Source: Erinaceus europaeus
Lineage: Eukaryota > Chordata > Mammalia > Eulipotyphla > Erinaceidae
Direction of reading: 5' to 3'
Assembly (NCBI RefSeq): GCF_950295315.1
Contig: NC_080172.1
Coordinates: 82,975,118-83,039,117, forward strand
DNA length: 64,000 nucleotides
Below are positions 46,201 through 57,181 of this stretch, in pieces. Under the pieces are notes generated by a model. The model made no database searches, had not been told where the DNA came from, and worked only from the letters and a program-made list of their open reading frames with translations. Both the position numbers and the translations under genes were made by a program. Every line of letters begins with the position of its first letter. Positions within the stretch are counted from its first letter, which is position 1.

Positions 46201-46838
46201 TTGTCCATTTTTTCTGTGGTCCTGCCTTCTCTTCCTTCCTTCGTTCCTTCCTTTCTTTTTTTCATATTTATGTATTCCCTTTTGTTGCCCTTGTTTTATT
46301 GTTGTAGTTATTGATGTCATCGTTGTTAGATAGGACAAAGAGAAATGGAGAGAGGAGGGGAAGACAGAGGGGGAGAGAAAGATAGACACCTGCAGACCTG
46401 CTTCACCACCTGTGAAGTGACTCCCCTGCAAGTGGGAAGCCTGGGGCTCGAACCAGGATCCTTATACTGGGCCTTGTGCTTTGGGCCACGTGCACTTAAC
46501 TTGCTGCACTACTGCCTGACTCCTTCTCTTCTAAGTCACACCTACACCTATTACTACTTCTGAATCTTTCCTTTTTTCCTCTTCTCTCTCTGAGTCATGA
46601 TGGAATTGGAATTCAGAGCCTTCTGGTCATCTTCCACTAACATTTCTCTCCCTCTGAGTGTAAGGACCAAAAATTCTTTATGGGGTACAGAAGAAGGTTG
46701 GAGTTCTGGCCTCTGTAATTGCTTCTCACTGTACATGGGCATTGGCAGACTGATCCATACCCCCAGGCTGTTTCTGTCTTTGCCTAGTAGTGTAGGACTC
46801 TGGAGAGGTGAGGTTCCAGGTCACATTGGGGAGGTCGC
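46005..46838 (-). mobile_element. L1 3'-end fragment (antisense), inside the MITE
   Basis: 'gcagtagttctcccaaggtc', 'gtacagaagaaggttggag', 'catgggcattggcagactg', 'aggttccaggtcacattgg'. Flanking catgac(a/t)t copies at 45989 and 46839 are consistent with a TSD. Interrupted by SINE-A at 46235-46521. Confidence 0.8.
46235..46521 (-). mobile_element. SINE-A nested in the L1 fragment, with TSD
   Basis: TSD ccttctcttc at 46225-46234 and 46522-46531. Antisense short form with a (TTCC)n extension at its tail. Confidence 0.9.
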
Positions 46839-46846
46839 ATGACTTC

Positions 46847-47026
46847 TTTTCCTCTTCCTTCCTTCCTTCCTTCCTTCCTTCCTTCCTTCCTTCCTTCCTT
46901 CCTTCCTTCCTTCCTCCCTTCCTTCTCTTGCTCCCTCCCTTCCCTCCCTCCTTCTTTTCTTCCTTCCTCTTCCCCTTCCTCCTTCCTTCCTTCCCTCCCT
47001 CCCTCCCTCCCTCCTTCCTTCCTTTT
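46847..47026 (+). repeat. (TTCC)n / (CCCT)n pyrimidine block
   Basis: About 15 TTCC units at 46855-46913, then C/T-rich variants with one G (46930) to 47023. Confidence 0.92.
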
Positions 47027-47027
47027 T

Positions 47028-47231
47028 ATTTTTTATTTTAATTTATTATTGAATAGAGACAGAGAAAATTTGTGATGGGTGGGGAAGATCGAGAAGGAAA
47101 TACAGAGACACCTGTAGCCCTGCTTCAACACTAGTAAAACTTTCCTCCTGTAGGTGGGGACCAGGGGCTTGAACCTGGGTCCTTGTGTACTATAATGTGT
47201 GCACTTAACCAGGTGTGCCACTGCCTGGCCT
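47028..47231 (-). mobile_element. SINE-D
   Basis: Antisense: 'ttattattgaatagagacag', 'ctttcctcctgtaggtgggg', 'ggcttgaacctgggtcc', 'tgccactgcctggcc'. gcatgactt flanks the SINE plus TTCC block at 46838 and 47232. Confidence 0.88.
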
Positions 47232-47267
47232 GCATGACTTATTTTTCTATGCAAAAATACATCATGA

Positions 47268-47614
47268 TGGGGATTGGGCAGTAGCGCAGAGGGTTAAGTG
47301 CACATGGCACAAAGCACAAAGACTGGCTTAAGAATCCTGGTTCGAGCCCTGGCTCCCCACCTGCAGGAGGGGGGTCACTTTACAAGTGGTGAAGCAGGTC
47401 TACAGGTGTCTTTCTCTCCCACTTTCTGTCTTCCCTGCCTCTCTTGATTTCTTTCTGTCCTATCCAACAGCAGTGACAGCAATAACAACAACAATAACAA
47501 CAAGGATAAATAAGGGCAACAAAAAGGGGAAAATAACCTGCAGGAGCAGAGGATTCGAGTGCAGGCACCAAGCCCCAGCAATAACCCTAGAGGCAAAAAC
47601 AAACAAACAAACAA
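47268..47614 (+). mobile_element. SINE-A, long form, with TSD, inside the MITE
   Basis: TSD acatcatga at 47259-47267 and 47615-47623. Head 'gggcagtagcgcagaggg', then 'ctgcaggagcagaggattcg' and 'ataaccctagaggcaaaaac', tail (AAAC)n. Confidence 0.94.
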
Positions 47615-47699
47615 ACATCATGACTTTTCTGACAACCTAATAGATATCAGTGAATATTAGAGAGGAAAAAAAAGCTGGTTGATGTGCTTAAAAGAGCAC

Positions 47700-48260
47700 A
47701 TGGCATAACAGATCTTCTATCTTCTGCACCCCCTAAAAGAATTTTTGTCCATACTGCCAGAGAGGGATAAAGAATAGGGAAGTTTTCGCATGCAATGCAA
47801 GGACCAGTGTAAGGATCTTGGTTCGAGCCCCCGGCTCCCCACCTGCAGGGGAGCCACTTCACAGGCGGTGATGCAGGTCTGCAGGTGTCTGTCTTTCTCT
47901 CCCCCTCTCTGTCTTCCCCTCCTCTCAACATTTCTCTGTCCTATCCAACAACGATGACATCAATAACAACAACAATAATAACCACAACAGTAAAGCAACA
48001 AGGACAATAGAAGGGAAAATAAATAAATATTAAAAAAAAATAGGGAAGTTTCCAATGGAAGGGATGGGATGTGGAATTCTGGTGGTGGGAATTGTATGGA
48101 ATTGTACCCTTTATGGATCAGCCTGCCAATACTCATGTTCAGTGGAGAAGTAATTACAGAAGCCAGAACTCCTACCTTCTGCATACTTCCAGTGGGGGAG
48201 AAGTGATAGGAGGAAGAGGATAAGAGGCCTCTGAACTCCAACTCCATCGGGACTTGGAGA
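47700..48260 (+). mobile_element. L1 3'-end fragment (sense), interrupted
   Basis: 'ccatactgccagagagggataaag', then after the SINE 'ggtgggaattgtatggaattg', 'ctgccaatactcatgttcag', 'agaagtaattacagaagcc'. This matches the reverse of 36500-36610. The order on both sides suggests rearranged L1 pieces. Confidence 0.75.
47786..48038 (+). mobile_element. SINE-A, 5'-truncated, with TSD
   Basis: TSD aatagggaagttt at 47773-47785 and 48039-48051. The head with the A box is missing; starts just before 'gcaaggaccagtgtaagg'. Confidence 0.94.
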
Positions 48261-48411
48261 GAGAGAAGAAAAAGAAAGGGACATTTGGATGTACTAATAG
48301 GGCTATATGTAGCTTAGAAAGGAAGAGAAGATAGGACCTTTTTTAAAAAAAATGGCAAATATATACAAATATAGACAGTTGTAGGAATAATAGTTAAACT
48401 ACTCTTTAAAA

Positions 48412-48585
48412 AAATATTTATTTATTTTATTTTTTATAGAGATGCAGAGAAAGACACAGAGAGAAACACCAGAGCACTGCTCAGCTCTGGCTTATGGTTG
48501 GGGGGGGGATTGAACCTGGGATTTGGAGCTTTAGGCATGAGAGTCTGTTTGCATAACTATTATGCTGTCTCCCCCGTCCATTAAA
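48412..48585 (-). mobile_element. SINE-B
   Basis: 'tttatttattttattttttatagag', 'gggattgaacctggg', 'gagctttaggcatgagag', 'ctgtctcccccgtcc'. Confidence 0.88.
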
Positions 48586-48599
48586 GTGCTTTTTAAGGA

Positions 48600-48727
48600 A
48601 AACTGCTATAGCTTACAGTAGAAGGATTGGGGATCCAGAACTCTGGTGGTGGGAACGGTATGGAATTATATCCCTATTGACATGTAATTTTGTCAATCAG
48701 TATTAAATCACTAATTTAAAAAAAACA
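48600..48727 (+). mobile_element. L1 3'-end fragment (sense)
   Basis: 'gaactctggtggtgggaacgg', 'tggaattatatcccta', 'tcaatcagtattaaatcac' with an A-rich end. Confidence 0.7.
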
Positions 48728-48860
48728 CATGGTATAGAATGTAAAGATAGATTACTTCTGGGACTAGAGGTGTGGATATTAAAACACATGAGGACAGAAC
48801 TGGAGTTACTAGAAGGGGAGGACTCGGGGCACAAAGGGTGGGGAAAAAATCATGTGAAAG

Positions 48861-49149
48861 GAGTTGGGTGGTAGCGCAATGGGTTAAGCGCAGGTGGCGT
48901 GAAGCGCAAGGACCTGCCTAAAGATCCTGGTTCGAACCCCCCGCCTCCCCATCTGCATGGGAGTCACTTCACAGGCGATGAAGCAGGTCTGCAGGTGTCT
49001 ATCTTTCTCTCTCCCTCTCTGTCTTCCCTTCCTCTCTCCATTTCTCTCTGTCCTATCCAACAACAATGATATCAGTAACTACAACAATAAAAACTACAAC
49101 ATCAATAAAAAAACAAGGGCAACAAAAGGGAAAATAAATATTAAAAAAA
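48861..49149 (+). mobile_element. SINE-A, short form
   Basis: Head 'ggagttgggtggtagcgc', 'ggttcgaaccccccgcc', AAC tail. Imperfect TSD tca(t/c)gtgaaa at 48850 and 49151. Confidence 0.92.
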
Positions 49150-50145
49150 GTCACGTGAAAAGATTTTACCGATAGATTCAAGAGTAAGTTTTCAAAAATG
49201 ACTCCTGCTAATAAAAATTCAAATAAATGATTATATTGATATATGCAACCTAAGATCTCTTCTTCCAAGTAAAGACTTATGGTTCTTCCCTCTTAAGACC
49301 CCTGCCCCTCCATTTGTAGTATGATATAGTACAAAAACTTGTAGCTAAGAATCAGAAAAACATTTTCCTTTTCATCTTGAAGTGATTCTGAGATGATGGG
49401 TCCAACACTTTATTTCTTAACATTACTTCGTTTCCTTATCTGTAAAATGAGAGGGTCGGATAGAATGACCTCCAAGTTTCCGTCCATTTCTGACGATACT
49501 AGGAGTATTTCTCACACCAGCCAGGCTGTTGCTTTTATTTTAAGAGCACACATGAAAAGTTGGCTGTTGACACGCAGGTTCACTGAATATTGGTAAGCTG
49601 AATTAAGCAGGCATGCTTCTTTGTTCACGTGGCACTGATAATGACTACTTATTTAAAGCTGGTGATTTATATTGTCTTTAAAATGTAAAGAGCTTGTGAT
49701 TGAGTCTGACTTCGCGCCATGCAAACAAGTCTCTCCTACAGGTTTTGTGATGCTGTGTGAGCATGTTGCTTCCCATTTGTCCTACTGCCATCAGGAAGAG
49801 ACCATCTACTTCTTTTTCCCATCCTTGTTCCTCTTACTCTTCATCTCACTTTCCCTCTTCTCTTTCCCTTTTAATACCCTAACCTTCTTGGTTTTTATTG
49901 TCTTACTTAATATCAGCATGTCATCTCTAGAATTCTAAAAGGAAGTTTAATTATAATAGGAGTATTGAGCTTAGGAGAAAGATGTTTTCTAATGCAGAAG
50001 TTTCTACCACTTTAAAGTAACCAGAGGAAGGAAAAGCAGTCTCGACATGATTGTAAATCTGCTGAGGTCAAGAAGCTGTGTTGGATGATTATTCTGCTAC
50101 TGGGTCATTTCCTGACCAGTTTTCTTATTTTTTGTTTTTGAAAAA
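49150..50145. other. Mostly unique intronic sequence with a possible MIR-like relic
   Basis: 49385-49500 ('tttccttatctgtaaaatgagag', 'gacctccaagtttccgtcc') resembles an old MIR-type repeat. The rest, including a C/T-rich stretch at 49800-49880, shows no gene. Confidence 0.45.
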
Positions 50146-50147
50146 GA

Positions 50148-50280
50148 TTTACTTGGTCATTTGTTTAATGTAGGGGAGAGAGAACTAGAGCATCACTCTG
50201 GCATGTGTGGTCCTGGGGATGGTCTCAGGACTTTATCTATTTCAAGTTCTGGCCTCTACCGCTGCCTACTAGTTCCACAC
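50148..50280 (-). mobile_element. SINE-C, degenerate
   Basis: 'gagagagaactagagcatcac', 'ctggggatggtctcagg', 'accgctgcctactag'. Confidence 0.6.
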
Positions 50281-50482
50281 TAAGTCATACCTCACATTTG
50301 TTATGACAAAACAGAACTTGCTATTCTTTTCTCTTCACAAACTTATTTGTACTGCGTGTATGAGCTGTTTAGTAAATGAACTGTCATCAGTACCTTGCTG
50401 AGTAATCGTAGTAGTCATTTTGATTCCTCTTATTCCGTCTCCCCATGTTATATTCCTATGTAAGTTTAGTCAAATTTACCTT

Positions 50483-50735
50483 TAAAATACATATTGATCT
50501 CCAGAGCTCTGCCCCACTAGGGAAAGATAGAGACAGGCTGGGAGTATGGATCGACTTGCCAACACCCATGTTCAGGGGGAAGCAATTACAGAAGCCAGAC
50601 CTTCCACCACCTGCATCCCATAAAGACCCTGGGTCCCTGCTCCCAGAGGGATAAAGAATGGGAAAGCTTCCCATTGTGGCATTGTACCCCTCTTGTCCTA
50701 CAGTCTTGTCAATCATTATTAAATCAATAATGATT
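50483..50735 (+). mobile_element. L1 3'-end fragment (sense)
   Basis: 'cccactagggaaagatagag', 'gccaacacccatgttcag', 'gaagcaattacagaagcc', 'gggtccctgctcccagagg', 'gtcaatcattattaaatc'. Confidence 0.88.
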
Positions 50736-50737
50736 AA

Positions 50738-50822
50738 AGAAACAAACATCTCCTTTCTCTCCCGTTTTCCTCTCAATTTCTATCTCTATCCAAATAAATA
50801 AATAAAATAAGAAAATAAAAAA
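50738..50822 (+). mobile_element. SINE 3' tail fragment
   Basis: C/T stretch 'cctctcaatttctatctc', 'tatccaaataaataaataaa'. Only the 3' end of a SINE-D-type copy remains. Confidence 0.5.
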
Positions 50823-50854
50823 TTTCATTGTTTTATTAATAATTTGTTAATAAG

Positions 50855-51010
50855 GTGTGGTCTGGGAGGTGACGCAGTGGATAAAGTGTTGAACTCTCAG
50901 GCTATGAGGTCCTGAGTTCAGTCCCCGGCAGCACATGTACTAGAGTGTGTCTGGTTCTTTCTCTCTCTCTTATCCCTCTCATTGACAAATAAGTACAATA
51001 TTAAAAAAAT
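50855..51010 (+). mobile_element. SINE-C, sense
   Basis: 'ggtctgggaggtgacgcagtgg', 'aactctcaggctatgaggtcc', 'gagttcagtccccggcagc', 'gtctggttctttctctctc'. The clearest sense example of SINE-C; 'aataatttgttaat' flanks it on both sides. Confidence 0.9.
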
Positions 51011-51194
51011 AATTTGTTAATGAGGTTACTGTTAACTGTGGTTTTATGTATAGGTTATTAATTTTTTTGAATGGCGTTATGGACATTTAAAATTTCTTCC
51101 CAGTACTTGGAGCATTTAGGGCATTTAATAATTAAAAAGTATCTATACAATTTCTTTCATTTAAAAGAGAAGTAATATTCCTATACTTACTTTT

Positions 51195-51840
51195 TTAAAT
51201 TTTTACCAAAGCACTGCTCTGACTTCTGTAATTGATTCCCTGCTGAGCATGGGTGTTGGTAGGTCGATCCATACTCCCAGCCTGTCTCTATCTTTCCCTA
51301 GTGGGGCAGGGATGGGGGGAGGTGGAGTTCCAGGACTTATTGGTGGAGTTGTTTGCCCAAGGAAGTCAGGCTGGCATCATGGTAGCATCTGGAACCTGGT
51401 GGCTGAAAAAGTTAATATATAAAGCAGTACGAATTGTTGACTAATCATGAACCTAAAGACAAGAATATTGCAGATAAAGATTTGGGGGTCTCCATTTTGG
51501 AAAAAGTTCAGTCTATTTTAGATACAATCCAAGAGGCTCATGACTTTACTAGATTTGCCTGCACCTGACAGCCAGCATGCAGGTGGACCTCAGGTATTGT
51601 CTGGGGAGATGGTGTCATAGTTGGAAAAAGGACTAGAAAGCTGGATCAGGGCAGAGAGTAGCTCCCAATTATGGGGAAAGTACAGTTAACTGTAAACCCC
51701 ATGGATTTGATCTGGGGCCCATATTCAGCACAGGAGCCTATGTGACCCTGTAAGTCTGAGGTTGCATTCTGTGGTCACAGCTAGGAACATTCAAGGGTGC
51801 ACCAATTTCAGGATCCATCTTCCTTGAGTGGTAGAGTATG
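51195..51840 (-). mobile_element. L1 3'-end fragment (antisense)
   Basis: 'ctgagcatgggtgttggtagg', 'agttccaggacttattgg', 'atctggaacctggtggctg', then 'ggggcccatattcagcacagg', the last part shared with 18253-19930 and 63240-64000. Confidence 0.85.
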
Positions 51841-51844
51841 TTAT

Positions 51845-52270
51845 TTAAAATGTAGGAATAACTATCAGTGAAAATGTTGATTCTAAATAAGTTATTTACC
51901 TTAAATAGTAATTAAAACAGTAACAGTAAGTGAAAGTTACTATGGGATCCTTGTAAATATACTAGATATTATTTGCTTCTGCTTTTAGAAATTTGTGGAG
52001 AGGAAGGGAGGAGTGGCCCATGGCTGGGGCAGGGCAATTTCCTGTGTGTAGTTCCTTCCTTTTATAGTCAGATTGGCAAGAATGTGTTTGTGATAATGCC
52101 TGTAAATGGGCCAGACAGGTTTTTAATCCATGTAGGCTTGCGTTTTGATAGCTCTAAAAACAAGTGAGGCTCACTAAAATAATACAGCATTTTCAATTTC
52201 ATATTTTTTGAGTTTGGAAATTCTATTAGTCTGCTACATATGACTAGAGCAGTACTATTATTATTTCTTT
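51845..52270. other. Unique intronic sequence
   Basis: AT-rich with no recognised feature. Confidence 0.4.
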
Positions 52271-52274
52271 TTCA

Positions 52275-53265
52275 AAGTTTTTTAAAAAAATATTTTTATT
52301 TGTTATTAATAGTTTGTTACAAGACTATAAGATTACAATGCATGGTTCCACACCACACCCACCACCAAAGTTCCATATCCCCACCCTCCAGCCTCCCAAA
52401 GATAACCACCATAGTTGTCATTAAGTCTTAGAAACAATTTGCTTGCTTTTGTTTTGTTTGGATTTTTTTTTTTTTTGGCAAGTTCATGTAAATCATATCT
52501 CTATATTCCACAGATGAATAAAACTATCTGGTAGTTGTCTTTTATTTCTTTACTTATTTTACTAAGTTCCATCCATTTTGCCCCAAAGGATACAATAGCA
52601 TCTTTTTTTTAGTCACAGTGGTATTTCATTGAATGTATGTCTCATAACTTCTGTAGCCAGTCATCTGTTGATGGGCATTTAGGCAGCTTCCACTCTTTGG
52701 CTATTGTGAGTAATGCAGCTATGAATGAATATAGGAGTGCGTATGTCCCTTGAACTTAGTGTCCTTTGGATAAATGCTTAAGGGTGGTATTGCTGGATTA
52801 TAAGGTAATTTCATTTTTTTAAAAATATTTATTTTATTTATTTATTCCCTTTTGTTGCCCTTGTTGTTTTACTGTTGTAGTTATTATTGTTGTTGTCGTT
52901 GTTGGATAGGACAGAGAGAAATGGAGAGAGGAGGGGAAGACAGAGAGGAGGAGAGAAAGATAGACACCTGCAGACCTGCTTCACCGCCTGTGAAGCGACT
53001 CCCCTGCAGGTGGGGAGCCGGGGTTCGAACCGGGATCCTTATGCCAGTCCTTGTGCTTTGCGCCACCTGCGCTTAACCCGCTGCGCTACAGCCCGACTCC
53101 CGGTAATTTCATTTTTATTTAAGAACTCTCCCTACAGTCTTCCAGAGGGGCTGCACTGCATTCCCACCAGTGTAGCAGAGTTCCTTTTTCCTCACAACTT
53201 CTCCAACACCTGTCATTTCCTGATTTGTTGATGGAGGCCATTCTGTCAGGTGTGAGATGTACCTA
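52275..53265 (-). mobile_element. Older L1 3'-end fragment (antisense), interrupted at 52819-53101
   Basis: Segments 'gccagtcatctgttgatggg', 'gcttccactctttggctattg', 'tgaacttagtgtcctttgg', 'cattcccaccagtgtagcag' and 'ggaggccattctgtcagg' parallel 37270-37600 of the large L1 (end of ORF2 plus 3' UTR) but are diverged, with no frame left. Confidence 0.8.
52819..53101 (-). mobile_element. SINE-A, near-consensus, with perfect TSD
   Basis: TSD ggtaatttcattttt (15 bp) at 52804-52818 and 53102-53116. Full-length short form, with A and B boxes intact: B box complement 'ggttcgaacc', A-box region 'gcttaacccgctgcgcta'. Nearly identical to 25565-25853. Confidence 0.96.
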
Positions 53266-53364
53266 CTGCTTACCAATAGTTATCGGGCCTCTGAATTTTC
53301 ATATTGATGAGGACTTAGTGGTGTAGTTAGAGAGCAAATTCACTGTTAATAAAAGTTAATAGTA

Positions 53365-53488
53365 GACAGACCTGGGGAGACAGCATAATTGTCATGCAAA
53401 CAACTTTAATGTCTGAGGCTCTGAAGTCCTAGGTTCAGTCCCCAGTACTACCATAAGCCAGAGCTGCGCAGTGCTCTGGTTAAAAAAA
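53365..53488 (+). mobile_element. SINE-B
   Basis: 'acctggggagacagcataattg', 'tgtctgaggctctgaagtcc', 'aggttcagtccccag', 'accataagccagagctgc', A tail. Confidence 0.9.
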
Positions 53489-53489
53489 A

Positions 53490-53847
53490 GGGTGGGTCGG
53501 GCGGTAGCGCAGCAGGTTAAGCGCAAGCACTTGGTTAAGCGCACGTGGCACAAGGCTCAAGGACTGGCGTAAGGATCCTGATTGGAGCCCCCGACTCCCC
53601 ACCTGCAGGGAAGTCGCTTCACAAGTGGTAAGGCAGGTCTGCAGGTGTCTATCTTTCTCTCCCCCTCTCTGTCTTCCCCTCCTCGTTCGATTTCTCTCTG
53701 TCCTATCCAACAACGAGCGACATCAACAACAATAATAATGACCACAACAAGGCTACAACAACGAGGGCAACAAAAGGGGGGGGATGGCCTCCAGGAGCAG
53801 TGGATTCATGGTGCAAGCCTTGAGCCCCAGCAATAACCCTGGAGGCA
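53490..53847 (+). mobile_element. SINE-A, long form, with duplicated head
   Basis: Inserted at the poly-A of a SINE-B. 'gggcggtagcgcagcaggttaagcgc', a second 'ttggttaagcgcacgtggc' head-like copy, B box region, 'gcctccaggagcagtggattc', 'ataaccctggaggc', ending in (TA)n. Confidence 0.93.
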
Positions 53848-53905
53848 ATATATATATATATATATAAAATATATATAATATACTTATATATATTATATAT
53901 ATATA
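53848..53905 (+). repeat. (TA)n microsatellite
   Basis: TA-rich tail of the preceding SINE, with AATA interruptions. Confidence 0.88.
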
Positions 53906-53909
53906 AATA

Positions 53910-55095
53910 ATAGTAAGGTTGGGAAAGTATGACCTCATTCTAAAGAAATTTGGTGTTGCTTAAGTACCCCCAGAGTATCATTTAGTAGGGGAGTAACATT
54001 TGTGGTGCATAGTTTCAAATGAATGAGCACACAGAAAAGCCTTTTGATTTGAAGATACATACTGTAGGATGAATCAGATTTTACAATTCTTTACAGAGTG
54101 GGTGTGTGAGTCATTTAGTGGGGCTTGCTTTAGAAAGTTTCTTAGTTAATAAAAAAGTCCCCTATAATCCCTTTCTTTGAAAAACATTACTTGATGTTTT
54201 CTCTATAATTTGTCTGCCCACTTCCTACTCCTTCCCTGCTGTTTGTTATTTATTACTATCTGACCCAGAACATGGTTTAATTACAGCTCTTTTCACCTTG
54301 TCTTACAGTTAATTATGTGTAGTATAATCTACTAGAATAAGCTCCTTGCAATTACTGGCTTTGCTATCTCCTACTAGAATGAGGTCCTTGGGTAAAAGGA
54401 TGACTCTTAACTCTTATTTATGTTCTCATTGTCGAACAGAGTGGCCATGTCTGTTGTAATGAGTAAAGAAAAGGGACAAGATAGGAAACAGCCTTGGAAG
54501 TTTAGCTTCCCAGTGGTGACCGATTTCCTGCTAATAATATGTAGGAAATGATGTAGACAACTCTAAGTTCAATGCTTTCTTCATACCTCTCCTACTCTTA
54601 GGCTACTATACCAAGGATCTCAGCTACAGCGCTTTCAGTTTGAAATTAACTGTCTAAACATACAGGGAATGATCCAATTTATATAGAGAATGTGGGGGAA
54701 GCAATAAATTTCTTAGTAGTACTATAGAGATATTGTCTTTCTTGGGATTGGGGGAGCCTTAAATCCTGTTAGCTTGAATGTAGTAAAGTATTTATATCCC
54801 TTCCAGAATTGTCTTTAATTTACAAAAATTCTCAGTGCCTGCAAATGAGTTGTAGTTTTGGCAGCAAGCTACATATTTTGCCAAGAGCCAGATCTTAGAT
54901 TTTATTCTTTTTCTGGAACCACATCTGTGAAATAATGGGAATAGTGACAAAGTAGGGATAGCATGGAAAACAGTTTGTAAAATCATTCTATGTTAATATC
55001 TCCAAGTCAGAGTAGGAATTAAAAAAGACATCAGCTTTTAGATTAGCCTGGTGTTGGACTATGCCACTGTTGGTAATGTTTAAAAAATAGATACT
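53910..55095. other. Unique intronic sequence
   Basis: About 1.2 kb without recent repeats or a recognisable exon. Confidence 0.45.
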
Positions 55096-55097
55096 AA

Positions 55098-55175
55098 AAT
55101 TTTTAAAAAATTTCTTTATTGGGGAATTAATGTTTTACATTCGATAGTAAATATAATAGTTTGTACATGCTAGAT
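55098..55175 (-). mobile_element. Short L1 3'-end fragment (antisense)
   Basis: 'ttctttattggggaattaatg', 'aaatataatagtttgtacatgc' as at 28003 and 35880. Confidence 0.65.
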
Positions 55176-55307
55176 ATTAAATTTTATGTATACCTACTGA
55201 CTGATGAAAAGCATTTGTCAGACTTAAATTGTGGATTAAAATTCTATTAGAATAACCAATTTTGGGATTTACCTATAACATGTTTTTTTTTTTAATAAAT
55301 AAAAAAA

Positions 55308-55615
55308 TCGGGGAGTCGGGCTGTAGCTCAGCAGGTTAAGTGCAGGTGGCACAAAGCACAAGGACTGGCATAAGGATCCCGGTTCAAGCCTTGGCTCCCC
55401 ACCTGCAGGGGAGTCGCTTCACAGGCAGTGAAGCAGGTCTTCAGGTGTCTATCTTTCTCTCCCCCTCTCTGTCTTCCCCTCCTCTCTCCATTTCTCTCTC
55501 TCCTATCCAACAACGATGACATCAATAACTACAACAATAAAACAACAAGGGCAACAAAAGGGAATAAATAAATAAATAAATATAAAAATAAAATTAAAAA
55601 TTAAAAAAAAATAAA
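55308..55615 (+). mobile_element. SINE-A, short form
   Basis: 'ggggagtcgggctgtagctcagc', 'ggttcaagccttgg', AAC/AAT tail followed by (AAAT)n and A-rich sequence. Confidence 0.94.
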
Positions 55616-55707
55616 AAAAAAGTCATTGATTACCTAGGCCTCAGATTAAACAGAGAGACTTCAAGATGAGATTGGTGGCCAGGGCTAAATTCACACTTTT
55701 GCTGTGC

Positions 55708-55715
55708 CTGCTGTA

Positions 55716-55770
<55 letters not shown>

Positions 55771-55780
55771 ATATGTATAT
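55708..55780 (+). repeat. (TA)n / (TATG)n microsatellite
   Basis: TATATG units flank about 18 pure TA units. Confidence 0.92.
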
Positions 55781-56148
55781 CCAGATAATTTCCCTTCTGC
55801 AGAATTGCTGCAGTGGAATTGTATACTGTGATTCTTCACTGAGATACAGAAACAGACCCTAGAGCCCACCCCTACCCTTCACCTCTCCTTTTACTAGGAG
55901 ACCCAGAGAAATGAAATAACTTATCACAGGAAACAGAACTGAGAGAGACAAAAACCTTCTATATATTGACATCCCAGACCTTTCCCCCCTTCATGTTAGC
56001 AGTGCCCTCCTCTTCACCCCACCACAGTTTTGATCACTTTTCTCCAGTTGCTTTTATTGGTACTAAGGATCAAACCACAGATCCCCAACATGTGCATGTG
56101 TCTGTCACTGTGCTACATCCCTGGCTTCTCTTATTGCCTTTTCCTCTC

Positions 56149-56184
56149 CCTTCCTTCCTTCCTTCCTTCCTTCCTTCCTTCCTT
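56149..56184 (+). repeat. (TTCC)n microsatellite
   Basis: About nine units. Confidence 0.9.
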
Positions 56185-56204
56185 ATTCTTTTTAATCTTT
56201 TTGT

Positions 56205-56335
56205 AAAGATTTTATTTTATTTTTATAATTTTTATTTATAAAAAGGAAACACTGACACAAACCTTAGGATAGAGGGGGTATAACTCTACACAATTCTCAC
56301 CACCAGAACTCTTCCTTTCTCTACCCTCTTCCTTT
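56205..56335 (-). mobile_element. L1 3'-end fragment (antisense)
   Basis: 'taaaaaggaaacactgacac', 'aaaccttaggatagaggggg', 'acacaattctcaccaccag' as at 42727. Confidence 0.75.
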
Positions 56336-56344
56336 CTTTTTTCT

Positions 56345-56605
56345 TTTTATTCTTTTAAATTTCCTTATTGAGGGATCAATGATTTGCAGTTGACAATAAA
56401 ATACAGTAGTTTGTATATGCATAATATTTCTCAATTTCCTACATAACAATTCAACCCCTACTAGGTCCTCTGTCATCATGATCCAGGACCTGAACTCTCT
56501 CTCCCACCCCAGAGTCTTTTACTTTAGTACAGTACACTAACTCCAGTCCATGTTCTGCTTAGTGTTTCCCCTTCTGACCTTGTTTTTCCCCTTCTTTCTT
56601 AACTG
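56345..56605 (-). mobile_element. L1 3'-end fragment (antisense)
   Basis: 'ccttattgagggatcaatg', 'ctactaggtcctctgtcatcatg', 'gtacactaactccagtcc', 'ttagtgtttccccttctg'. Confidence 0.75.
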
Positions 56606-56609
56606 GTGT

Positions 56610-57010
56610 GCATATACAATAGTAGAATCGCAATAATTGGAGTCTTTGGTTACATGTAACAGGAACTGGCTGACTTACTTAAGCTTAAAGCTTCATAGCT
56701 AATTTCCTGGTTGTTTAGTCAGAAGGGGAAGTAGAAGGCAGTGACAGCTTTCACTGTTGAATAAGAGCTCTTTATTCATCTTAAAAGGAATAGAAAATAA
56801 TATTTTCCTCTTTTCTGTCTGATTCATTTGTTCATTTCTCTTGTTGGACAAGTAAATATACTGAACAGTTGTGGCAGATTCCCTTCTTGGCTCTAACAAT
56901 AAAGCACAGTAAAGATGAGTGATAGTTTTTTTTTATCCTCACAGAGTTTGTGTTCTGCTGTTTGAGACAAAGAAAAGAGCCAAGAGCTCTGTAAGCTAGT
57001 GACTGACTGG
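56610..57010. other. Unique intronic sequence
   Basis: Nothing recognised. Confidence 0.4.
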
Positions 57011-57014
57011 ATAC

Positions 57015-57130
57015 TTCAGTGACAAGGTCAGAGAAGTCTTGTTTGAGGTGAGGACAGCCAAGGTGATAAGAAGGAAGAACATTCTAGACAGAGGTACTAG
57101 TCTGGATAATAATTATGTTGTTTTTCTGCT
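57015..57130 (+). mobile_element. Possible L2 relic
   Basis: 'gacaaggtcagagaagtc', 'gaggtgaggacagccaagg', 'agaacattctagacagagg' resemble the L2 3' region. Confidence 0.45.
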
Positions 57131-57181
57131 GCTATGGCTTCACTCTTCCAGGCCATCTTTTTCAGATAGAGAGACACAATC

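Larger units (their letters stand above)
45974..47636 (+). mobile_element. Palindromic mariner-like MITE split by three later insertions
   Basis: Left end 'ttatcagaaaagtcatgac' at 45977, middle 'tttttctatgcaaaaataca' at 47243-47261, right end 'catgacttttctgacaaccta' at 47619-47639. These are the same palindromic ends as at 57989-58047. An L1 fragment, an antisense SINE-D and a sense SINE-A lie between the parts. Confidence 0.7.

Noticed and set aside
49390..49600. Candidate CDC14A exon 5
   Set aside because: The frame does not give the expected Val-Ile-Tyr-Leu-Lys-Lys continuation, and the sequence looks like an old MIR-type repeat.
52852..53231. ORFs of 60-114 codons recurring across the window with 'LDRTERNGERRG'-like or 'WIGQRE'-like peptides
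   Set aside because: They are frames through SINE-A copies; they recur wherever that SINE occurs and stop at its ends.
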